Source: Mycetocola miduiensis
GTDB lineage: Bacteria > Actinomycetota > Actinomycetes > Actinomycetales > Microbacteriaceae
DNA length: 64,000 bases
Assembly (NCBI RefSeq): GCF_900115155.1
Contig: NZ_FOVM01000006.1
Location: forward strand, 1-64,000
Direction of reading: 5' to 3'
Of the stretch, positions 58,756-64,000 are shown piece by piece. Numbering within the stretch: position 1 is the stretch's first letter; the number at the start of each line of letters is the position of its first letter. The position numbers were made by a program, and so were the translations under genes. A model generated the notes under the pieces. That model had not been told where the DNA came from, searched no databases, and saw only the letters and a list, made by a program, of their open reading frames with translations.

Positions 58756-59607
58756 TCAGCGGCGGTGCGAGGTCTCGATCGTGATGCCGCCGTTCGTGGT
58801 CCCGGCGGTGATGGTACGGTCGGCCCGACGGTCGCCGGGTACATCCTCGGTGTCCACGCCGCCGTTGGTCGTTTCGGCCTCGATGAAGTACTCGGTGCCG
58901 TCGTCGGGCACGACGATCCGGATGCCGCCGTTCGTGCTGTTGGCGGTCACCTCGTCCGGTGCGTCGGAGAACGAGAGAAGTACCGCGCCGTTGGTCGTCT
59001 CAGCCACCACGTCGGTCGACGCGGAATCCTGGAGTTCGATCTTGCCGTTCGTCGAGTGGAGCGAAAGGACGCCGCTCGATTCGTCGACCTCGACGCTGCC
59101 GTTCGTGGTCGACAGGTCCAGATCACCGGTGAGCCCGTCGGCACGGATGGCGCCGTTCTGCCCACCCACCGTGACGTCGAGGTCGGAGGGAACGGAAACC
59201 TCGATCCGCACCTGGCAGCGGTTGATCAGGAACCAGCCGCCGGGGCATCCGCCTCGAATCTCGGTCTGGCCGCCCGCCGTTGTGACATCCAGCGACGGTT
59301 TCCTGCCGGCGTAGGAGCCGTTCATGGTGGCGTGGATCTCGTCGTCGTCGTCGCTGGCCGACAGGTGAATGGATGCGTTCGTGGCGTTCACGAGGAGCAT
59401 GGATGCGGCATCTGCGTCGACGCTGTCGGTTACGGGAGTTCCCCTGAACGCGTTGACGGCGCCAATCGAGCCGCCGATGATCAGGGCGAGAACAACCAAG
59501 GGGATGCCGATGACCAGCAGGAGCACAAGCCCCGTCGACATGCCGCGTCGCGGTGGCGCCTGGGGTGGATACGGGGGCTGCATCTGTGGTTGTGGAGGGA
59601 GCGTCAT
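58756..59607 (-). CDS. DUF4097-type beta-helix membrane-anchored protein
   Basis: This is a 283-residue protein with a short Pro/Gln-rich cytoplasmic N-terminus (MTLPPQPQMQPPYPPQ), one transmembrane helix (about residues 24-46), then an extracytoplasmic repetitive beta domain. The repeated unit TTNGxV/STNGxI (TTNGSVEVDES, STNGKIELQDS, TTNGAVLLSFS, STNGGIRIVVP, TTNGGVDTED, TTNGGITIETS) is characteristic of DUF4097 adhesin-like proteins, which stack as a parallel beta helix. Two cysteines (RGGCPGG and INRCQV) may form a disulfide. Function unknown. Confidence 0.85.
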   Translation of the reverse strand: MTLPPQPQMQPPYPPQAPPRRGMSTGLVLLLVIGIPLVVLALIIGGSIGAVNAFRGTPVTDSVDADAASMLLVNATNASIHLSASDDDDEIHATMNGSYAGRKPSLDVTTAGGQTEIRGGCPGGWFLINRCQVRIEVSVPSDLDVTVGGQNGAIRADGLTGDLDLSTTNGSVEVDESSGVLSLHSTNGKIELQDSASTDVVAETTNGAVLLSFSDAPDEVTANSTNGGIRIVVPDDGTEYFIEAETTNGGVDTEDVPGDRRADRTITAGTTNGGITIETSHRR

Positions 59608-59706
59608 GTCGAGCCTCTTTCTCATGTGGTGCGCGAGGTCGGGTCGCTGTCGCCTCAAGGGTAGCGACCAGTCCGCCGCATGGGGAGGGGTCTCTACGAT
59701 GGATGC

Positions 59707-60201
59707 ATGGAGCTCGCCCGGTCGGAGCGGTTCCGCCCGCAGGCGGAGCAGATCCTTCGCGAGCAGCGCACCCGGCTGCGGAAGGCGGGCGTGCCTGGAG
59801 CTCTTGAGCTCGTCGGCGGCAGCAGCGTCGACGGCGCCATGACCAAGGGCGATGTGGACCTGCACCTGCGGGTGGAGCCGGCCCAGTTCGAGTCGGCGGT
59901 TGCCCGGCTGCTGGGGATGTTCGCCGTGGTTCACCCCGAGATCTGGTGTGCGACGCTCGCGACATTCGAGGTACCGGCGGATCTTCCGACCGGGCTGGCC
60001 GTCACGCCGATCGGCACCGAGCACGACGAGCGATTCTCGCGGATGTGGCGGTTGCTCGCAGCCGACCCCGGACTTGTCGCCGAGTACAACTCGGTCAAGA
60101 CGGATGCCACGGCCGCCGAATACGAGAACCGGAAGTCGGAGTTCTTCGACGGTGTCCTGGACCGGTGGGCCGAGCATCCGTCGGGGAAATCGACGCTGTA
60201 G
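59707..60201 (+). CDS. GrpB/UPF0157-family nucleotidyltransferase-like protein
   Basis: This is a 164-residue protein with a nucleotidyltransferase-like core: LELVGGSSVDGAMTKGDVDLHLRV contains the GS and DxD metal motif. GLAVTPIGTEHDERFSRMWRLL and YNSVKTDATAAEYENRKSEFF follow the GrpB-family pattern. The biochemical role of the family is not established. TACGAT (59695-59700) is exactly 6 nt before the ATG and no Shine-Dalgarno is seen, so the transcript is probably leaderless. Confidence 0.8.
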   Translation: MELARSERFRPQAEQILREQRTRLRKAGVPGALELVGGSSVDGAMTKGDVDLHLRVEPAQFESAVARLLGMFAVVHPEIWCATLATFEVPADLPTGLAVTPIGTEHDERFSRMWRLLAADPGLVAEYNSVKTDATAAEYENRKSEFFDGVLDRWAEHPSGKSTL

Positions 60202-60262
60202 CTGCCATATGCCGACGTCCGGAGCTCGGTCCGGGCGTCACGAAAAAAGTCGAACACAGGGG

Positions 60263-60306
60263 TTGCCAGTTCACACCCACGGTTCTATATTCAATCAAAA
60301 GGTTGA
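60263..60306 (+). promoter_or_regulatory. Promoter and ArsR-type operator of the second ArsR-SRPBCC pair
   Basis: TTGCCA (60263-60268) and TATATT (60286-60291) are spaced 17 bp apart. Directly after the -10 box, TCAATCAAAAGGTTGA (60291-60306) is a near-perfect inverted repeat covering the expected transcription start, a typical ArsR autoregulatory site. Confidence 0.65.
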
Positions 60307-60324
60307 TAAAGGAGTTAGTTGGAT

Positions 60325-60693
60325 ATGGACGTCGTGACGGAAGCCGAAGACCGGCTGGATCGGGCGTTCATGGCGCTGGCGGACCCGGTACGGAGGGCGA
60401 TCGTCGCGAGGCTCAGTCGCGGCCCGGCGACGGTGAACGACCTCGCCGAGCCGTTCGCGATCACGAAGCAGGCCGTGTCGAAGCACATCCAGGTGCTCGA
60501 GCAGGCCGGGCTGGTGAGCCGTTCGAAGGATGCCCAACGCCGGCCTGCCCACCTCGTGCCCGAGGCGCTTGAGCAGCTGACCGCCTGGATCGACACCTAT
60601 CGGCTCACCACCGAATCAAGCTTCCGCCGGCTGGACGCTGTCCTCGCCGGTCTGGACACCGATGTCACCACCCACAACACAGAAAGGAAATGA
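60325..60693 (+). CDS. ArsR-family winged-helix regulator
   Basis: This is a 122-residue regulator: AFMALADPVRRAIVARLSRGPATVNDLAEPFAITKQAVSKHIQVLEQAGLV is the winged helix with recognition helix around TKQAVSKHIQVLE, followed by the wing RSKDAQRRPAHLV and a dimerisation helix (ALEQLTAWIDTYRL). No metal-site cysteines. It starts at ATG 60325 (GGAGTTAG upstream) and ends 1 bp before the SRPBCC gene, so the pair is coupled. The palindrome at 60291-60306 implies autorepression. Confidence 0.92.
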   Translation: MDVVTEAEDRLDRAFMALADPVRRAIVARLSRGPATVNDLAEPFAITKQAVSKHIQVLEQAGLVSRSKDAQRRPAHLVPEALEQLTAWIDTYRLTTESSFRRLDAVLAGLDTDVTTHNTERK

Positions 60694-60694
60694 C

Positions 60695-61174
60695 ATGACC
60701 AACCCCACAAAGATCACGCTCCCTGAAGGGCTGCCCTTCATCGAGATCGAGCGTGAATTCGATGCTCCGGTTGAGGCCGTCTTCCGGGCTCACACCGACC
60801 CCGAGCTCGTCAAGAACTGGCTCGGACCACGCGGCTACGAGATGGAAATCGACCGCTGGGACCTGGTTCCAGGCGGCGGGTACCGCTACGTGCACCGTGA
60901 CGGCGACGACGAGTACTGGTTCAACGGAGTCGTGCACTCCGCGTCGATCGAGAACGGCATCGTGCAGACCTTCGAGTTCGAGGGTTTCCCCGGTGTGGTC
61001 AGCCTGGAGTCGCAGAAGCTCGAGGACCTCGGGAACGGGCGCAGCAGAGTGACCGGGCACAGCGTGTACCCCTCGTTGGAAGCCCGGGACGGCATGGCGC
61101 AGTCCGGCATGGAGCAGGGCGTCAACGACGGCTACGAGCGGCTCGACGAGCTGCTGGCGATGGTGTCGACCTGA
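60695..61174 (+). CDS. SRPBCC/AHSA1-domain protein
   Basis: This is a 159-residue AHSA1-family protein: FIEIEREFDAPVEAVFRAHTDPELVKNWLGPRGYEMEIDRWDLVPGGGYRYVHRD is the classical N-terminal part, with ESQKLEDLGNGRSRVTGHSVYPSLEARDGMAQSGMEQGVNDGYERLDELLA at the end. These proteins are regularly found downstream of an ArsR regulator; ligands are unknown. The ATG at 60695 has AAAGGAAATG upstream. It ends before a long perfect hairpin. Confidence 0.92.
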   Translation: MTNPTKITLPEGLPFIEIEREFDAPVEAVFRAHTDPELVKNWLGPRGYEMEIDRWDLVPGGGYRYVHRDGDDEYWFNGVVHSASIENGIVQTFEFEGFPGVVSLESQKLEDLGNGRSRVTGHSVYPSLEARDGMAQSGMEQGVNDGYERLDELLAMVST

Positions 61175-61196
61175 ACCTACCCCGCGTATCGAGTAG

Positions 61197-61248
61197 CGAC
61201 GAAGGAGCGTATCGAGATCCATTTCGATCTCGATACGCTCCTTCGTCG
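61197..61248. terminator. Very strong bidirectional hairpin
   Basis: A 23-bp perfect stem, including GACGAAGGAGCGTATCGAG on the left (from 61198) and its complement ending at 61247, closed by C/G at 61197/61248, with a 6-nt loop at 61220-61225. It lies between convergent genes and should stop transcription from both sides. Confidence 0.8.
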
Positions 61249-61286
61249 TCTGTTGCTGAGCCTGTCGACGTACGATCAGCGAGAGA

Positions 61287-62306
61287 TCAGTACGCGAACT
61301 GCCACATGTAACGTCGGCCCTCAAGCGCGTAGCCCCGAACAGCCGCGTAGTGTGCCGCCAGCCGGAACATCAGCGTGTAGAAGACCACCGGGGCGACGAA
61401 CGCGCGCTGGTCGGCTGGGACGCCCGGCAGGTCCAGGTCGCGGCTGTCAACGTAGTGCGTCACGCCGCTGTACTGGTCGAGGAAGGCCTGGGCGCGTTCG
61501 GCCATCGGGCGGGTCTCGTCTTCGCCGAGGAAGACGATGCTCTTCGTTTCTGCGTCGAACACTTCAAATGGGCCCTGGAAGAACTCGTCAGCGTTGATGG
61601 TGGCCGCGTGCATCCACTGCATCTCCTGAAGAAAGCAGCTGGTGAAGGTGTTGCCCGGCCCAACGAGCGGCCCTGACGCGATGAGGTACGTGACAGGAAC
61701 ATCTTTCATGTCCTCGGCAATTCGTGCGGCCTGGGCCTCGAATCCGGAGACGGCCGCGTCGATCGCATCCGGAAGAGTACGCAGAGCGTCGAGCCGGCCC
61801 GCGACATCCGCTCCCTCACGAGAGAGAATGGCCAGTGCGATCAGCTGAAGGACGATCTGGTTGCCCTCGCCTGACTGCGTCACGAAGGCGGTTTCGACGG
61901 CCCGGGCAAGGTTGCCATCTTCCTTGAGGGTGACGGCTGCGACCGAGGCGCCCCGAGACGACGCCCATTCGGCAGCGCGCACGGTCTCCGGAGTGTTGCC
62001 GGTGCCCGAGAGCACAATGACGAGCGAGTCGGCTCCGACGCTGGCGGGCGCTCGGTAGAAAAACTCGTCGGAGTTGATGGCGACCGAGGGCGTCAGCGAG
62101 TCGCGATCCATCACGAACTGGGCCGCCTGAAGGCCGACGAACGAGCCACCGGCACCGACCCAAAAGACTCGCTTCGGGGCTTGTTTGAGTCCGGAGACGA
62201 ACCCGTCAATCGAGTCCCACAGGCTCAGGGCGTGGGTCTGGGTGGCCGAAATGTTCTCGGGTGCCGGTGCGACGGTCGATGGTCCGACATAGGTTCCGTT
62301 GGTCAT
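61287..62306 (-). CDS. frlB: FrlB-like SIS-domain fructosamine 6-phosphate deglycase
   Basis: This is a 339-residue protein with two sugar-isomerase (SIS) domains: VFWVGAGGSFVGLQAAQFVMDR, VIVLSGTGNTPETVRAAEWASSRGASVAAVTL and, in the second domain, LIASGPLVGPGNTF and INADEFFQGPFEVFDAETKSIVFLGEDETR. The spacing and the GRRYMWQFAY end resemble FrlB, which splits fructoselysine 6-phosphate into glucose 6-phosphate and lysine. It is the third gene after an FAD oxidase and an FrlD-like kinase. It has an ATG start with AGGAGAAC upstream. Confidence 0.82.
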   Translation of the reverse strand: MTNGTYVGPSTVAPAPENISATQTHALSLWDSIDGFVSGLKQAPKRVFWVGAGGSFVGLQAAQFVMDRDSLTPSVAINSDEFFYRAPASVGADSLVIVLSGTGNTPETVRAAEWASSRGASVAAVTLKEDGNLARAVETAFVTQSGEGNQIVLQLIALAILSREGADVAGRLDALRTLPDAIDAAVSGFEAQAARIAEDMKDVPVTYLIASGPLVGPGNTFTSCFLQEMQWMHAATINADEFFQGPFEVFDAETKSIVFLGEDETRPMAERAQAFLDQYSGVTHYVDSRDLDLPGVPADQRAFVAPVVFYTLMFRLAAHYAAVRGYALEGRRYMWQFAY

Positions 62307-62326
62307 TGTTCTCCTAGCTAAGGGGT

Positions 62327-63154
62327 CTATGAGGTGGTGTGGAGGGGGAGTTGAAGGTTCGACCCGAATCCGAACGCGCCCAACTGGGTGCAGGTAGCGG
62401 ACGCGGCTGATGCGGCATCCGCAAGGAACGACCCGGGGTCTTCTCCGCGGAGCAGTCCGACCAGCACCCGCGCGCTGAAGGTGTCGCCCGCACCAAGGGT
62501 GTCCACGACCGTCGTCGGTGTCGCCGAGGATGTCCAGGTCTCAGCCGCATTCGTGAGAATCGCGCCGCGATCGCCCCGGGTCACGAGGGTCCATTCGGCG
62601 CCCGCAGCGCAGCTGGTCTCGATTAGCTCGGCAATCTCCGTGTCGGTAAGGTCTCCGCCGGAGAACGACGCCAGGTAGCAGAGCGGCGCTACGGATGTGA
62701 CGTGGCTCTGGTCCCGGCGAATCGAGAAGTCGTAGGAGAGTCGTGCCAGCCCGGAGAACGTGTCGAGGTGGCTGTCGAGCCCGCTGGAGGCTCCGATGTG
62801 TACGGCATCGAAACCCGACACGAAGTCGAGATCCTCGGAATCCGGCTGAAATTCCGAGACCCCTTTGTCAGAGCTGACAAAGACCCGATCGCCGTCAGCG
62901 TTGCCGACCACGCAGTAGGCGGTGCAGCCCTTCACGGTTCTCAGCCGCTGAATGTCGACGCCCTCAGCGGCCAGGGAGTTGCGGAGGAGCGCGCCGGCGG
63001 CGTCGTCGGCGATCGCACCGATGTACGCCGTGTCCGCGCCGAAACGCGCGGCGAAGACCGAGACGTTGACGCAGTTGCCGCCGGGGAACATCCGGGCATG
63101 CTCGGGGTAGCAGTCGACGACATTATCACCGACCGCGACGATACGGGGAGGCAT
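62327..63154 (-). CDS. frlD: FrlD-like PfkB-family fructosamine kinase
   Basis: This is a 275-residue ribokinase-fold enzyme. The short form begins IVAVGDNVVDCYPEHARMFPGGNCVNVSVFAARFGAD, like FrlD (GDNCVDIYP, SGGNAVNVAV), and ends with the catalytic VVDTLGAGDTFSARVLVGLL (base Asp of GAGD). It would phosphorylate a fructosamine at C6 for the following SIS-domain deglycase. It starts 4 bp after the FAD oxidase stop and its own stop is 20 bp before frlB, so the three form one operon. Confidence 0.85.
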   Translation of the reverse strand: MPPRIVAVGDNVVDCYPEHARMFPGGNCVNVSVFAARFGADTAYIGAIADDAAGALLRNSLAAEGVDIQRLRTVKGCTAYCVVGNADGDRVFVSSDKGVSEFQPDSEDLDFVSGFDAVHIGASSGLDSHLDTFSGLARLSYDFSIRRDQSHVTSVAPLCYLASFSGGDLTDTEIAELIETSCAAGAEWTLVTRGDRGAILTNAAETWTSSATPTTVVDTLGAGDTFSARVLVGLLRGEDPGSFLADAASAASATCTQLGAFGFGSNLQLPLHTTS

Positions 63155-63158
63155 CCCG

Positions 63159-64000
63159 CTATGAGGTTGGCACGCTGAAGCGCGACAGCCGGAACCTCTG
63201 CAGCAGCGGGCTGGCGATGCCGGTGAGAATTTCCTGAGCGACGAGTTCGCCGAGGATCAGCCCGAGCGTCGCGCCGCTGTGCGTGAACAGCACGTGCAGG
63301 CCGGGGATCTCGTCGACAGGCCCTGCGACGGGTTCACCATCACCGGGGATGGGCTTCGGTCCCACGCCGTAGCGATCCAGTTCAAGAGTGGGGTGGCCCG
63401 CCAGGACGGCGGATGCTTCGGCCAGCAGACCGGCGAGGGTGTCGTCGTTCACCTGGTACGAACCGTTTCCGAGGTCGACGACCTCTTCTTCCGACCAGCC
63501 CGAATCGAGGACCAGAGTGCCGTCCGGAGTCGGTCGAACCGCCACGCGAGGCGTGTTGAGCACGGCTTTCAGGTCGGTCTTCACCGGGTGGGTCGTGAGC
63601 AGCAGTGAGATCGGCGTCTGGTCTTCGACCCTCACTCCGAGCTCGTCGAGGGCGCCGGGCACCCACGGACCAGCGGCCAGGACCACCGCGTCTGCCTCGT
63701 GCACGTCGCCGCCAGCGGTTCGCGCGCCGCTGGCGCGCCCGTTCGTGACGTCAACACTGACACGGCCGACATTGTCGTGCACGGTCCCACCAGCCGCCCG
63801 GAACCCGGAAAGTAGGTGTTCGATCAGGGAAGGGAGGTCCACCCACCCCTCACCGGGGTTGAAGATCGCACCTTCCGAATTCACCGAAGATGGATCGACA
63901 CCGGGTGTCCAACGCTCGATCTCGTCGGGCTGCAACCAGACCGAGTCGTAACCGATCGAACGTTCGTGCTGGTAGCGACTCGCGTAGCTCTCGCCTGGAG
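63159..64000 (-). CDS. FAD-dependent DAO-family amine oxidase, C-terminal part (runs off window)
   Basis: About 280 C-terminal residues of a DAO-type flavoenzyme are visible; the N-terminal FAD motif lies beyond 64000. Reading continues openly to the edge (PGESYASRYQHERSIGYDSVWLQPDE). Seen features are NPGEGWVDLPSLIEHLLSGFRAAGG, AVVLAAGPWVPGALDELGV, PISLLLTTHPVKTD and the FAD-contacting IPGLHVLFTHSGATLGLILGELVAQEI. Relatives include N-methyl amino acid, glycine and fructosyl-amino-acid oxidases. Next to frlD and frlB an Amadori-product oxidase is plausible but not shown. Confidence 0.83.
   Translation of the reverse strand, partial: PGESYASRYQHERSIGYDSVWLQPDEIERWTPGVDPSSVNSEGAIFNPGEGWVDLPSLIEHLLSGFRAAGGTVHDNVGRVSVDVTNGRASGARTAGGDVHEADAVVLAAGPWVPGALDELGVRVEDQTPISLLLTTHPVKTDLKAVLNTPRVAVRPTPDGTLVLDSGWSEEEVVDLGNGSYQVNDDTLAGLLAEASAVLAGHPTLELDRYGVGPKPIPGDGEPVAGPVDEIPGLHVLFTHSGATLGLILGELVAQEILTGIASPLLQRFRLSRFSVPTS

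Noticed and set aside
1-64000. Prophage, insertion sequence or recent island boundaries
   Set aside because: No integrase, transposase, phage structural gene, tRNA end or clear composition shift was seen; the catabolic clusters match their surroundings in codon use.

Overview
The window is chromosomal DNA of a high-G+C Gram-positive actinobacterium, most likely a member of the Microbacteriaceae. The evidence is indirect: strong G/C bias at third codon positions, many lipoprotein-type ABC binding proteins, a MarP-type membrane serine protease, many apparently leaderless genes (a TANNNT box 6-7 nt before the start codon), and a striking excess of the word GGATGC/GCATCC. I saw no rRNA, tRNA, CRISPR array, insertion sequence or prophage. 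Gene density is high, and most of the window is transport and catabolism.

Layout. 1-7.6 kb: the 5' end of a possible DUF222/HNH-type gene, an Old Yellow Enzyme reductase, an ABC sugar importer without its own ATPase, a dGTPase, and a DarT-like ADP-ribosyltransferase with no DarG partner. 7.7-19.3 kb: a GntR/UTRA repressor divergent from an eight-gene operon. This operon encodes a ribose-type ABC importer, an LsrF-type thiolase/aldolase, a GlpD-like FAD dehydrogenase, an FGGY kinase and a class II aldolase-SDR fusion. The combination matches no pathway I can name and is the best candidate for an undescribed system. 19.4-31.3 kb: housekeeping and stress genes (MarP, uronate dehydrogenase-like protein, small acidic proteins next to a PRC-barrel protein, M18 aminopeptidase, glutathionyl-hydroquinone-reductase-like protein, SRPBCC/ArsR pair, glutathione peroxidase, hydrolase).

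31.4-38.8 kb: a second ribose-type ABC importer split across a divergent promoter, with a Gfo/Idh/MocA oxidoreductase, a sugar isomerase/epimerase and a ROK regulator. A 12-bp word is shared by the importer promoter and the ROK gene promoter. 38.9-42.1 kb: conserved hypothetical and membrane genes with several large palindromic repeat elements. 42.2-57.9 kb: a hydroxyproline regulon with two proline-racemase-family enzymes, an ornithine-cyclodeaminase-like reductase, an FCD-type GntR regulator, a complete Liv-type importer, a two-subunit aconitase X, a three-subunit D-hydroxyproline dehydrogenase, a DHDPS-family deaminase and an aldehyde dehydrogenase. Together these could carry 4-hydroxyproline to 2-oxoglutarate and 3-hydroxyproline to proline. 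58-61.2 kb: small genes, a second palindromic repeat family, and a second ArsR/SRPBCC pair. 61.3-64 kb: a fructosamine (Amadori product) module of FrlB-like deglycase, FrlD-like kinase and an FAD-dependent oxidase that runs off the window.

Functions were assigned by reading motifs and by recalled family resemblance, without database searches. Starts were chosen from Shine-Dalgarno sequences, overlaps with the upstream gene, or leaderless promoter spacing.
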